Positions 1-7,929 of a DNA stretch of 37,675 nt are shown here, piece after piece. The translations under genes and the position numbers were made by a program. The notes under the pieces were generated by a model, which did not search any database, had not been told where the DNA came from, and saw only the letters and a list, made by a program, of their open reading frames with translations. Source of the stretch: an uncultured Erysipelotrichaceae bacterium (GTDB taxonomy: Bacteria; Bacillota_I; Bacilli_A; Erysipelotrichales; Erysipelotrichaceae); NCBI GenBank assembly GCA_900314905.1, contig OMXA01000017.1:1-37675 (forward strand). The letters are read 5' to 3'. The first letter of the stretch is position 1. Every line of letters starts with the position of its first letter.

Positions 1-671
1 CACGCGGATATGCCCGTATGATGAAGCTTGTTCTGGAGAATTACGGTATTCCGGAAGCGCTGTATTCGGATAAATTCTCAGTGTTTCGCAGCGTTAAGGC
101 AGGTACACCGACACAGTTTGCCAGAATGATGGATAAGCTGGGAGTAACGATGATCTTTGCCAATTCTTCCCAGGCAAAGGGGCGTGTGGAACGCTATAAC
201 GGCACCGCGCAGATGAGGCTTCCGAATGATTTGATTCGATGGAAGATTCCTCATAACTACGACTTTCTGAATGACTGGTTCAACAGGAAATATCGGCTCT
301 ATCTGAATATGAAATTCTCATATCCGGTGAAGGATCCGAACGATCTGTTCCGCCCAGTACCTGCTGACTTCAACTATTCGAAAATCTTCAGAGCTGAGTA
401 TCCGAGGCAGATCAGGAACAACGTATTCTCAATGGGAAACAGTCTGTATACAGCAGTTACAAGCGATGGAGAGGTAGTCCGCTTCAATCAGAAGCAGAGT
501 ATTACAGTTTATGAAGATGCGATCACAGAAGAGATCTACATTGAAAGATACGGAAAGCATTACACATGCATGAAGGTTGGGGAGCGGAAGCGCGACAGAA
601 TCTATTCAGTAAATAACGAGAAAGAACTTCAGAAAGTTCTCAATGAGATGGCGGAGGAGAAAAACAAATGA
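1..671 (+). mobile_element. ISNCY (IS1202-group) transposase, 3' part
   Basis: This is the C-terminal part of a DDE integrase-core transposase. The open frame runs off the left edge: the codons before the first ATG (position 18) read RGYAR in frame, so the true start lies outside the window. The second catalytic Asp sits in the motif YSDK (about 69-71) and the catalytic Glu in GRVERYN (about 189-191), the normal spacing for the ISNCY/IS1202 group. After it comes the charged C-terminal domain typical of that group, ending in KVGERKR and a lysine-rich tail. The reading frame has no internal stop, so the element may be intact if its 5' half is present. A candidate outer end is TGGGACATTTTC at 701-712, just beyond the stop, but the other end is not available for comparison. 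Confidence 0.8.
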
Positions 672-855
672 TTGTGATATATAAAAGCTTTATAACAAGA
701 TGGGACATTTTCAAAAAATCTTAACATTAACACTATTTGGTAACTATATCTCAATAAGAATCAATTCATCATGCTTGCATGCAATATTATTAAGAATTTC
801 ATGCAGGGAAAGCTTTTGACAATTCAAAATGAAAGTCTCCAAAAAGTCACTCTGA

Positions 856-1035
856 GAAACAAGTGAAACGGAAGGATATGTTTCAGCATTGACCCTTGCA
901 GAACTTGTTTATGTTATGAGAAAAGAACAGAATCAAAAAGGTGTTCACGACATTCTGAGTTTTTACGATGCTTCTGACTGGATCAGTTCCTGCAATGATC
1001 CATTTACCCAGTCATTCCTTTTCTGCTACCATTAA
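856..1035 (+). pseudogene. Decayed PIN-domain protein relic
   Basis: In the frame of position 880, the sequence encodes GYVSALTLAELVYVMRKE followed by a run resembling helix 3 of VapC-like PIN ribonucleases (HDILSFYD). Family members carry this Ala-Glu-Leu-Val-Tyr core in the middle of a domain of about 130 residues. Here the frame meets a stop at 853-855 and diverges after about residue 40, ending at 1033-1035. The upstream bases could continue the domain only through a frameshift near 876. It lies between the transposase and the tetR gene and is probably what remains of a gene broken by mobile-element activity. No antitoxin partner is visible. Assignment rests on a short match. Confidence 0.45.
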
Positions 1036-1039
1036 ACCG

Positions 1040-1597
1040 ATGAGAAATGAAGCAACGAAGAATCAGTTAATTGAAGGACTCAAGGAATGCATGCGCCATA
1101 AGCAGCTGGAAGACATCACAGTCAGGGAAATCTCTGACGCTGCCGGGGTTTCCAGGCAGACCTTCTACCGCAGCTTCCTGGACAAGTATGATCTTGCCAA
1201 TCAGTACTTCGATCAGCTGCTTGCATTGTCCTTTGATCAGATGGGCAGCGGAAAGACCCTGCATGAAGGTCTCGTGAAGAAGTTCCGGTACATCCGCCAG
1301 GAACAGATCTTTTTCACCAATGCCTTCCGCACTGATACCCAGAACAACCTGAAGAATCATGACTTCGAGCGCATCACGGCATTCTACTGCAATCTGATCC
1401 GCGAAAAGACCGGACATGATCCGGATTCAGAAATCCGGGAACTGCTGGAAATGTACTGTCAGGCAAGTGTATACAAGACAAGTCAGTGGGTCCTGTCAGG
1501 TATGAAGACTTCTCCGGAAGAGCTGGCTGATCTGATGATCGATGCCATGCCGCCGAAACTGTACCGCCTGTTTACGAAACTCCATGTATTCGAATAA
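1040..1597 (+). CDS. TetR/AcrR-family transcriptional regulator
   Basis: A protein of about 185 residues with an N-terminal TetR helix-turn-helix: ITVREISDAAGVSRQTFYRSF is the recognition unit (about residues 25-45), followed by the DKYDLANQYF linker common in the TetR group with a DhaS-like C-terminal domain. The ATG at 1040 is preferred over the upstream in-frame ATG at 968 because the latter would add 24 residues before a normal TetR N-terminus and would lie in the PIN relic. No SD precedes 1040; a weak -35/-10 pair (TTTACC 1003, TACCAT 1027) ends 7 nt before it. The next gene downstream on the same strand is an iron alcohol dehydrogenase, and the intergenic region has inverted repeats, so this protein probably controls that gene in response to an aldehyde or alcohol. 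Confidence 0.85.
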   Translation: MRNEATKNQLIEGLKECMRHKQLEDITVREISDAAGVSRQTFYRSFLDKYDLANQYFDQLLALSFDQMGSGKTLHEGLVKKFRYIRQEQIFFTNAFRTDTQNNLKNHDFERITAFYCNLIREKTGHDPDSEIRELLEMYCQASVYKTSQWVLSGMKTSPEELADLMIDAMPPKLYRLFTKLHVFE

Positions 1598-1606
1598 ATT
1601 TGTGAA

Positions 1607-1650
1607 AGTGTTACACAAGTCATGAAGTGTAACGCTTTTCTTTTCTCTTT
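1607..1650 (+). terminator. Inverted repeat: tetR terminator and/or operator
   Basis: AGTGTTACAC (1607-1616) is mirrored by GTGTAACGCT (1627-1636) with 9 of 10 pairs and a 10-nt loop, then a pyrimidine run rich in T. It can act as a rho-independent terminator for tetR. Because it lies just upstream of the alcohol dehydrogenase gene, the same symmetric sequence could also be the TetR operator. Confidence 0.5.
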
Positions 1651-1672
1651 CGCTGCTACACTGATCATGTAA

Positions 1673-1688
1673 CGTGAATTCGTTCACG
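1673..1688 (+). promoter_or_regulatory. Stem-loop upstream of the adh start
   Basis: CGTGAA-TTCG-TTCACG is a perfect 6-bp stem with a TTCG loop ending just before the AAGGAG ribosome site of the alcohol dehydrogenase. A stable tetraloop hairpin here could be an operator half-site pair or a leader structure. A possible -10 (TACACT, 1657-1662) lies immediately upstream, which would put the hairpin at the 5' end of the transcript. Confidence 0.4.
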
Positions 1689-1702
1689 AGAAGGAGAAAA
1701 TA

Positions 1703-2848
1703 ATGGCAAATCGTATTTCACTGAATGGCACTTCTTACCATGGCTTCGGCGCGATCAAAGAGATTGTGACTGAAGTCAAAAGCAGAGGCTTCAAAAAAGC
1801 ATTCGTCGCTTCTGACCCGGATCTCGTCAAGTTCCATGTGACTGACAAAGTAACGAAACTCCTCGACGAAGCAGGTCTTCCGTATGAAGTCTATTCCGAT
1901 ATCAAACCGAACCCGACCATCGAGAATGTCCAGCATGGGGTTCAGGCATTCAAGGATTCCGGTGCAGATTACATTCTCGCAATCGGCGGCGGTTCTTCCA
2001 TGGATACTTCCAAGGCTATCGGCATCATCATCGCAAACCCGGAGTTCGCAGATGTCCGTTCTCTGGAAGGCGTTGCTCCGACGAAGAACCCGAGCGTTCC
2101 GATCATCGCCGTTCCGACCACTGCCGGCACTGCTGCCGAAGTCACGATCAACTACGTCATCACCGATGTCGAGAAGCAGCGCAAGTTTGTCTGCGTCGAT
2201 ACGCATGATATGCCGATCATCGCAGTCGTCGATCCGGATATGATGTCCTCGATGCCGAAGGGACTGACCGCTTCCACCGGCATGGATGCACTGACTCATG
2301 CCATCGAAGGCTACACTACGAAGGCTGCCTGGGAGATGACTGACATGTTCCTTCTTGAGGCAATCCGTCTGATCTCTGAAAATCTCAGAGCTGCGGTTGC
2401 CAATGATCCGAAGGGCCGTGAAGGCATGGCACTCGGCCAGTATATTGCCGGCATGGGCTTCTCTAATGTAGGACTCGGCATCGATCACTCCATGGCTCAC
2501 ACCCTCAGTGCTCATTACGATACGCCGCATGGAGTTGCATGCGCGATGTTCCTGCCGATCACCATGGAATTCAACCGTGACTATACCGGAGAAAAGTATC
2601 GTGAAATCGCCCGTGCCATGGGTGTCAAGGGTGTCGATGAAATGAGCCAGGAAGAATACAGAGACGCCGCGATCAATGCCGTGAAGCAGCTTTCCAAGGA
2701 CGTAGGCATCCCGGAGAAGAACGAGAAGATCCGTGAAGAAGATCTGAATCAGCTCGCTGAAGACGCCCTCAATGATGCATGCTATCCAGGCAACCCCAGG
2801 GAAGCGACCAAGGAACAGGTCATTGAAATGTTCCGCAAGCTGATGTAG
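1703..2848 (+). CDS. Iron-containing alcohol dehydrogenase (group III)
   Basis: A complete 381-residue Fe-ADH, the usual length for lactaldehyde reductase/1,3-propanediol dehydrogenase relatives. It interconverts a short alcohol or diol and the aldehyde with NAD(H) in the cytoplasm. The nucleotide-binding loop GGGSSMD is at about residues 95-101. The metal ligands fit the FucO pattern exactly: Asp195 and His199 in GMDALTHAIEGY, His262 in DHSMAH and His276 in TPHG. AAGGAG sits 6 nt before the ATG. It stands alone with its own terminator, downstream of a TetR gene that probably regulates it. The substrate cannot be told from sequence; fucose/rhamnose genes are absent here, so a general fermentative role in disposing of reducing power is as likely. 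Confidence 0.93.
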   Translation: MANRISLNGTSYHGFGAIKEIVTEVKSRGFKKAFVASDPDLVKFHVTDKVTKLLDEAGLPYEVYSDIKPNPTIENVQHGVQAFKDSGADYILAIGGGSSMDTSKAIGIIIANPEFADVRSLEGVAPTKNPSVPIIAVPTTAGTAAEVTINYVITDVEKQRKFVCVDTHDMPIIAVVDPDMMSSMPKGLTASTGMDALTHAIEGYTTKAAWEMTDMFLLEAIRLISENLRAAVANDPKGREGMALGQYIAGMGFSNVGLGIDHSMAHTLSAHYDTPHGVACAMFLPITMEFNRDYTGEKYREIARAMGVKGVDEMSQEEYRDAAINAVKQLSKDVGIPEKNEKIREEDLNQLAEDALNDACYPGNPREATKEQVIEMFRKLM

Positions 2849-2862
2849 CAATTCTGAAGTTC

Positions 2863-2888
2863 AGGCTCGTGATTCCACGAGCCTTTTT
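2863..2888 (+). terminator. Terminator of the alcohol dehydrogenase gene
   Basis: AGGCTCGTG / CACGAGCCT forms a perfect 9-bp stem with an ATTC loop, followed by TTTTATT on the plus strand. It begins 14 nt after the stop and abuts the end of the converging minus-strand gene. Confidence 0.85.
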
Positions 2889-3474
2889 ATTCTTCAATCA
2901 CCCGATCAATCTCCTGAATAGATCCCTGGAACCTGGCATCATTATTGAAATTCCCCTGCAGCACAAGGCCATTGCTCGCAACCCCGAAATAATCGCCAGC
3001 CCGGTCTTCATCAATCACGAATTCCAGTACGGATCCATTCAGTTCAACCCGGCATCCATCCGGTGCATCAGCCGGATCTTTTTCTTCCACCTTCACCAGC
3101 GGCAGGATGATTCCGGTATCCAGAACAAAGTAATATCTTGTCCCGATCGGCCCGAACGAATAGCCCAATGCAGCACCTATAAACCCATCTGCATCATAAA
3201 GAAGTCCGGACTTCCGATCGATCTTCATATACTCACGGAGATAGCGGTACTGGTCGGAGGTTTCATCGGTGATCGTCCGATAGTCCATATAGGTCTTCAG
3301 AGGGCTATCAGAGCATCGCGAAATTTCTTCATAGCTCAGCCTGCGCTGATAATGTCGGTATCTAGCCGGATCGGCAGACGAACTCTGCAGGAATACTGCA
3401 GTCAGGATCATCACGAGAATCGCAATCATCCAGAAAACCGGAGTCGGCCTTCTCAACCGTCTTCTTCTCTTCAT
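2887..3474 (-). CDS. Membrane-anchored protein of unknown function
   Basis: About 195 residues. The N-terminus has a strongly basic stretch (KRRRRLRR) followed by one hydrophobic segment (FWMIAILVMILTAVFL, about residues 14-29), so the rest should be outside the cell, either anchored or released. The exported part contains a conserved-looking core with DGFIGAALGYSFGPIGTRYYF and LDTGIILPLVKVEEKDP, which I recognise only as an uncharacterised Bacillota family. No enzymatic motif is visible. The start at 3474 is preferred to the in-frame ATG at 3486: neither has an SD, but TATGAT lies 7 nt upstream of 3474, which would give a leaderless message. It converges on the alcohol dehydrogenase gene. 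Confidence 0.6.
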   Translation of the reverse strand: MKRRRRLRRPTPVFWMIAILVMILTAVFLQSSSADPARYRHYQRRLSYEEISRCSDSPLKTYMDYRTITDETSDQYRYLREYMKIDRKSGLLYDADGFIGAALGYSFGPIGTRYYFVLDTGIILPLVKVEEKDPADAPDGCRVELNGSVLEFVIDEDRAGDYFGVASNGLVLQGNFNNDARFQGSIQEIDRVIEE

Positions 3475-3516
3475 GAAACTTATCATAGCAGAGAAAGATC
3501 TCTGAAGCTCAGTGAC

Positions 3517-3559
3517 AGAAAACTGCAGGTTCCGGAACGATTGTTCCTTTCCCTGCAGT
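3517..3559 (-). terminator. Terminator after dusB
   Basis: On the minus strand ACTGCAGG pairs with CCTGCAGT, with an inner GGAAC/GTTCC stem, followed by TTTTCTG. It closes the five-gene operon that ends with dusB. Confidence 0.8.
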
Positions 3560-3577
3560 CTCCATGCATTCAGAATT

Positions 3578-4555
3578 TCATTCCGCCTGATTCAGCCTCA
3601 GACGATAAGCCGAGATGATTTCTCTCATCTCAGCAAGCGAATTCATGCCGGACAGCTTTGCCTTGCACTCGGCGGAATAAGGCATGCCGGCGACATACCA
3701 GGCAGCCATGCCACGCATCATGCTGATGCCGGTATGCTCTCCTTCATACGCACATAGCTTCTGCGCATAATCCAGACAGAGATCCAGCCGTTCTTCGAAC
3801 GAAGGCTCTTCATATGGCTCACCTGCTAAGCCTTTATTCAGCTCTTCAATCAGATATGGTCTGCCAAGCAGGCCTCTGCCGACCATTACCGCATCGCAAT
3901 GCGTTTCTTCCAGCATATGCTTTGCATCGCTGACGGAGCGGATATCGCCATTGCCGATCACCGGAATCGATACTGCCTCTTTTACCATCCTGATATAAGA
4001 CAACTCTGCCGTCCCGGAATAATACTGGCTCTTGGTCCGGCCATGCACTGCAATTGCCGAAACTCCAGCTGCTTCCAGCCGCTTTGCAAGTTCAGCACAG
4101 TTAATATGATCTTTATCCCAGCCTGCCCGCATCTTCACCGTCACCGGCTTCTTCGTGTTCTGCACCACTGCTCTGGCTACCTCTGCAGCAATGTCCGGAT
4201 TTGCCATGAGCCAGCTGCCCGCATGAGCTTTCAGCACCTTCGTCACCGGACAGCCCATGTTGATATCAATCACATCACAGTCTGTATGCTCCTCCAGATA
4301 CCTGGCAGCTTCTGCCATCGTCTCCGGATCCCCGCCGAACAGCTGCAGACTCACCGGATGCTCGCCAGGCACTGTGCGGCACATGTCAAACGTCCGCTGA
4401 TTGCGGAAATGCAGCGCTTTATCGCTGATCATCTCACTGACGACCAGACCAGCCCCATAAGAATGGCAGAGCTGCCGGTAGACCGGATTTGAAATACCGG
4501 CAAGCGGTGCAGCAATCACCTGGCTTTCAATCTCTACGCTGCCGATTTTCCACAC
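3578..4555 (-). CDS. dusB: tRNA-dihydrouridine synthase DusB
   Basis: A flavin enzyme that reduces uridine to dihydrouridine in the D-loop of tRNA. About 325 residues from a GTG start at 4555; the GTG is chosen because GGAG lies 8 nt upstream and the protein then starts with WKIGSVEIESQVIAAPLAG, matching the family N-terminus. The longer in-frame extension to 4615 lies wholly inside hslO. The TIM barrel shows the FMN-binding PLAGISNPVYR segment, DVIDINMGCPVTKV with the catalytic cysteine at about 102, VTVKMRAGWD, AVHGRT and IGNGDI. It overlaps the end of hslO by 22 nt, so translation is probably coupled. In Bacillus dusB also lies a few genes after hslO. Confidence 0.95.
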   Translation of the reverse strand: MWKIGSVEIESQVIAAPLAGISNPVYRQLCHSYGAGLVVSEMISDKALHFRNQRTFDMCRTVPGEHPVSLQLFGGDPETMAEAARYLEEHTDCDVIDINMGCPVTKVLKAHAGSWLMANPDIAAEVARAVVQNTKKPVTVKMRAGWDKDHINCAELAKRLEAAGVSAIAVHGRTKSQYYSGTAELSYIRMVKEAVSIPVIGNGDIRSVSDAKHMLEETHCDAVMVGRGLLGRPYLIEELNKGLAGEPYEEPSFEERLDLCLDYAQKLCAYEGEHTGISMMRGMAAWYVAGMPYSAECKAKLSGMNSLAEMREIISAYRLRLNQAE

Positions 4556-5427
4556 TGCTTCTTCTCCAGAATCTGCTTCAGTTCCTCTTCGCTGTACTGA
4601 TACTGCTTCTCGCAATACGAACAGGTGATCTCAGCCCCATGATCCTCTTCGATCATATCTCTCAGATCCTTCTCATGAAGCGTCAGCAGAAGCTCCCCGT
4701 AATACTCCTTGGAACACCCGCAATGCCACTGCACCGGCTTATGCTCAAGAATCGAAGCATCCGGGAACAGAAGCCTGATCAGGCTTTCCACTTCGATGCC
4801 CTCATCCATGTATTCCGTCATCGGCTTCATGGTCTTCGCAACCTTCTCCACCGCTTCAATCGTCTCTTCCGACGCATCCGGAAGCAGCTGGATGATCATG
4901 CCTCCAGCCGTTTTCACCTTCGCATCCGTTCCGACCAGAACTCCGACTGCAACAACCGACGGAGTCTGCTCACTGCGGACCAGATAATATGCAAAATCGT
5001 CTCCGATCTCACCTGTCTGCAAGGCCACAACGCCAGTAAACGGCTCCTTGAGTCCCATATCCCTGGAAACAGACAGAGTCCCATCGACCCCGACTGCCTT
5101 GCCGACATCAAGATGACCATCTGCTCTGCTCAGATAAACTTCCGGATTTCCGATCATGCCGCGCACATTGCCAGCCCCATCTGCCTGAACGCTGATCCTG
5201 CCAGAAGGGCCCTTGCCGTCAATTGTCACGACCACATGTTCCTTCGGATCCTTGAGATCACTCGCCATCAGTGCCGTAACCGTCATCGTTCTGCCAAGTG
5301 CCGCCGCACTGGTCGGCCAGCAATGATGCAGCTGTGCCGCTTCTTTTACCAATGCAGTCGTTCTTGCCGCATGAATTCTCACCTGCCCGTTTTGAGCCTC
5401 GGCGATCACAATTTCATCCTTCATCAT
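4534..5427 (-). CDS. hslO: Hsp33 redox-regulated chaperonin HslO
   Basis: A cytoplasmic holdase activated by oxidative unfolding. About 297 residues, the normal size. The zinc switch is intact: CGC at 236-238 and CSYC at 269-272, the CxC and CxxC pairs that bind zinc in the reduced form. N-terminal family features include the RTTALV segment and LGRTMTVTALMAS. The ATG at 5427 follows a GGAG by 6 nt and overlaps the stop of the GH2 gene as ATGA; the longer frame to 5520 is inside that gene. It overlaps dusB at its 3' end. The start could also be the next codon, another ATG at 5424. Confidence 0.95.
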   Translation of the reverse strand: MMKDEIVIAEAQNGQVRIHAARTTALVKEAAQLHHCWPTSAAALGRTMTVTALMASDLKDPKEHVVVTIDGKGPSGRISVQADGAGNVRGMIGNPEVYLSRADGHLDVGKAVGVDGTLSVSRDMGLKEPFTGVVALQTGEIGDDFAYYLVRSEQTPSVVAVGVLVGTDAKVKTAGGMIIQLLPDASEETIEAVEKVAKTMKPMTEYMDEGIEVESLIRLLFPDASILEHKPVQWHCGCSKEYYGELLLTLHEKDLRDMIEEDHGAEITCSYCEKQYQYSEEELKQILEKKQCGKSAA

Positions 5428-7148
5428 TTCACACTCCTGATACACCGCTGATTCATCTTGCGCATTCTGCGGACATCGATCTTGATCACCCTGCGGTCTG
5501 CCGTGAACAAGCCATTGCATTCTTCTTCCACATCCGCCACCTGCGTGAAGACACAGCCGGATAATCCCTTCGGAATATTCTTCAGAACATTCTTCTCATA
5601 GAGGCGGAATACCGCCTCATTGAGCTTCAGCTTATTCCGGTATTTCCGATACAGCCCGTGCAGAGAATTCACCTCACTGTGCCCGTACTCCAGATACATC
5701 AAGCCTCCGAATTCGCTCAGAAGCGCGATTCTCCCATCTTCTTTCGGCTCATGGAACCGATAGAAATAGCAGTGTCTGCTATTGAAATCTCCGACTCCCT
5801 GATCATGCCAGCCGCTGGCACTGTCAATCAGCCTGGTCGAATCATAATCGCGGATATGCTCCGATACGGCGCTGCTGTCAAACTGGCCCCAGCCCTCGTT
5901 GAACGGAACCCACGCAAAGATGCAGGGGTAATTGTACAGCGTATCAAGCATCTGATCCAGTTCCAGGTAATATGCCTTCCGGCTCGCTTGGTCTGCGCGT
6001 CCGAACTTCGCATACTGATCATCCCGGATCCTGCGGATTCCAAGCGTAGGCAATACTCCGGTCAGGAAGAACGAATACGGACCGCCCCCGCTCGGCATGT
6101 CCTGCATGACCAGAAGCCCGAGCTGATCACAGAGAGAATACCATCTGCGGCATTCCACCTTGATATGCTTGCGCACCATATTGAAGCCCATCTCTTTCAG
6201 CTTCGCAATCTCATAGCGCATCATATCCTCACAAGGATACGTCATCCAGCCATCCGGGGTATATCCCTGATCGAGAACCCCGCTCAGAAACAGCGGCTTT
6301 CCATTCAGAAAGAACCGGATCCGGCCATGGGAATCTCTGCCGCTGCTGAACTTCCGCATTGCAAAATAGCTCTTGATCGTCTCATCTTCCGTCTGGATAT
6401 AAAGCTGATACAGAAACGGATCGTCGGGCGACCATGGATGGATTTCTGCTAACGGAATCGTGTAATCCTTGCCCGAAGTAATGCCGCGATGCACAAGCTC
6501 GCCATCCGCAAACACCGTGATCACCGCCTGCGTGAAAGATCCTGCCATTCTGAGATACACCCGCTCATGATCATAATCAGGCGTGATCTTCAGATCCTCC
6601 ACTGCATGCGCAGGCAGATCCTCCAGCCATACGGTCTGATAGATGCCGCTCATCGGCCGATACCAGATCCCGCCATGAACAAGCTTCTGCTTGCCATATG
6701 CATAGATTCCCTGATCACTGTCATCTGTCACCCGGACCAGAATCTCATTCTTTTCCTTGATCATGCCGCTGACATCAAATGAAAACGGCGCATACCCGCC
6801 CTCATGCCTGCCAGCCTCAACACCATTCACCCATACCTGGCAGCATTGATCCACGGCTTCGAAATTCAGAATCGTCCGATCCGTCGTCGGCTGATAGGCA
6901 AACGAATGCCGGTACCACAATACCTGCCCGGGCTGAAGGATTTCCTTCGTTCCGGATAATTCAGTCCCTGATGCAAACGGGACCAGAATCTTCTTCCAGC
7001 CCTGTTCTGAAAACGGCTCCTTCTCGGAAGTGATCTGATACTCCCACCAGCCATTCAGACACGTAAACGACCCCCGCTGCAGCATCATTCTCGGATACTC
7101 AGCAAGAGGCATCTCAGTATTCAGTTGTTCTCCCCAGGGCGTTTTCAT
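5424..7148 (-). CDS. Glycoside hydrolase family 2 protein
   Basis: A 574-residue retaining glycosidase of the beta-galactosidase/beta-glucuronidase clan. The jelly-roll sugar-binding domain covers about residues 20-180 (WYRHSF, FEAVDQCCQVWVNG, GGYAPFSFDV), followed by the immunoglobulin-like domain (to about 270) and the TIM barrel. The acid/base Glu is E418 in FNEGWG and the nucleophile is E479 in LLSEFGG. There is no signal peptide, so it acts on imported oligosaccharides. The ATG at 7148 has GGAG 9 nt upstream and overlaps the stop of the preceding gene; the ORF to 7385 is an extension within that gene. Smaller than LacZ (about 1,000), it resembles the short GH2 proteins of gut Bacillota. 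Sugar specificity is not evident. It sits in one operon with hslO and dusB, an unusual pairing. Confidence 0.9.
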   Translation of the reverse strand: MKTPWGEQLNTEMPLAEYPRMMLQRGSFTCLNGWWEYQITSEKEPFSEQGWKKILVPFASGTELSGTKEILQPGQVLWYRHSFAYQPTTDRTILNFEAVDQCCQVWVNGVEAGRHEGGYAPFSFDVSGMIKEKNEILVRVTDDSDQGIYAYGKQKLVHGGIWYRPMSGIYQTVWLEDLPAHAVEDLKITPDYDHERVYLRMAGSFTQAVITVFADGELVHRGITSGKDYTIPLAEIHPWSPDDPFLYQLYIQTEDETIKSYFAMRKFSSGRDSHGRIRFFLNGKPLFLSGVLDQGYTPDGWMTYPCEDMMRYEIAKLKEMGFNMVRKHIKVECRRWYSLCDQLGLLVMQDMPSGGGPYSFFLTGVLPTLGIRRIRDDQYAKFGRADQASRKAYYLELDQMLDTLYNYPCIFAWVPFNEGWGQFDSSAVSEHIRDYDSTRLIDSASGWHDQGVGDFNSRHCYFYRFHEPKEDGRIALLSEFGGLMYLEYGHSEVNSLHGLYRKYRNKLKLNEAVFRLYEKNVLKNIPKGLSGCVFTQVADVEEECNGLFTADRRVIKIDVRRMRKMNQRCIRSVK

Positions 7149-7540
7149 CGATAATCGCTCCGATCCCTTTCCCGGAGATACAGCCGGATCCCCGTCACTG
7201 CCGCCGACCCGATATGCAGAAACAGGCCGCACGAAAGAATCATCACCCTTGCCGGTCCGTTCGAAGCAACCATCAGTCCATAGACCATTGTCAGCACCAG
7301 AGACACGGAAATCATCAGATACTCCGCCACCCGCAGATGAAGACCCCGGATCCTCAGAAAATCCAGACACCACGGCAGCATGCACCCGGCAACCATCATC
7401 ACCCAGAACGAAAGCGTCCAGAGCTGGTATCCTTCGCTCTGCATCATTGCAATCAGAACGACTCCCATCAGAACTCCGCCGGAAAGCCCGGCAAGAATAC
7501 TGGAAATCATGCTGAAATCAACCGGCCGATCGTCATTCAT
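7145..7540 (-). CDS. Small four-helix membrane protein, unknown function
   Basis: A protein of 131 residues with four hydrophobic segments (around 12-32, 41-60, 70-90 and 98-118) and a charged C-terminus (RLYLRERDRSDYR). I do not recognise the family. The ATG at 7540 overlaps the TGA of the lipoprotein gene, with GGAG 8 nt upstream; a GTG one codon earlier is possible. Its stop overlaps the GH2 start. Position between a lipoprotein and a cytoplasmic glycosidase is the only functional hint. Confidence 0.7.
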   Translation of the reverse strand: MNDDRPVDFSMISSILAGLSGGVLMGVVLIAMMQSEGYQLWTLSFWVMMVAGCMLPWCLDFLRIRGLHLRVAEYLMISVSLVLTMVYGLMVASNGPARVMILSCGLFLHIGSAAVTGIRLYLRERDRSDYR

Positions 7541-7887
7541 CACTCTTTCTCCGCCTCATAAACCGCTGGATGATTCTCCAGATCCCCATCATAATAAACC
7601 TTCACCAGATCACCCGGTGACAGTTCTTCCGCACACGTATACGCATCTGCCTTGGTGAATATCACTTCCATATCCTGGATCGTGACTCTCAGGGTCCTCG
7701 GCAGGTCCTCTTCCACGACCCCTTCAATGATCTCCAGCTGATCCGGCATCTGTGCCGCTGCAGAAGCAGTGCTCATCGCAGATGCAGAAGGAGAAGCTGT
7801 CATCACTGAAGTCCTGCTTTCTTCTGCAGAACACCCTGTCAGGATCATGACCAGCATCCCGGCAGCTGCAATACTTCTCTTTTTCAT
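7540..7887 (-). CDS. Small surface lipoprotein, unknown function
   Basis: A 115-residue protein with a classical lipoprotein signal: basic MKKR, a hydrophobic stretch and the lipobox LTGC near residue 19. After the cysteine comes a Ser/Ala/Thr-rich linker and then a small beta-rich domain of about 65 residues ending in GDLVKVYYDGDLENHPAVYEAEKE. This resembles OB-like domains seen in uncharacterised Bacillota lipoproteins. AGGGGG precedes the ATG at 7887 by 4 nt, making it the better start than 7905. A TAAAAT box at 7904-7909 on the minus strand may be the promoter -10 of the whole five-gene operon ending at dusB. Confidence 0.75.
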   Translation of the reverse strand: MKKRSIAAAGMLVMILTGCSAEESRTSVMTASPSASAMSTASAAAQMPDQLEIIEGVVEEDLPRTLRVTIQDMEVIFTKADAYTCAEELSPGDLVKVYYDGDLENHPAVYEAEKE

Positions 7888-7903
7888 AGTTCCCCCTCTG
7901 CTC

Positions 7904-7909
7904 ATTTTA
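7904..7909 (-). promoter_or_regulatory. Candidate -10 box of the lipoprotein-dusB operon
   Basis: TAAAAT on the minus strand, 16 nt before the ATG at 7887. No good -35 is visible at 16-18 nt upstream, so support is limited to the -10 and position between the end of the CoA-transferase gene and the operon. Confidence 0.3.
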
Positions 7910-7929
7910 ACCTATCTGGCACAGGAACT

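Noticed and set aside
1718-2851. Long open frame opposite the alcohol dehydrogenase gene
   Set aside because: It covers the reverse strand of a clear Fe-ADH, has a low-complexity translation and no ribosome site; a shadow frame.
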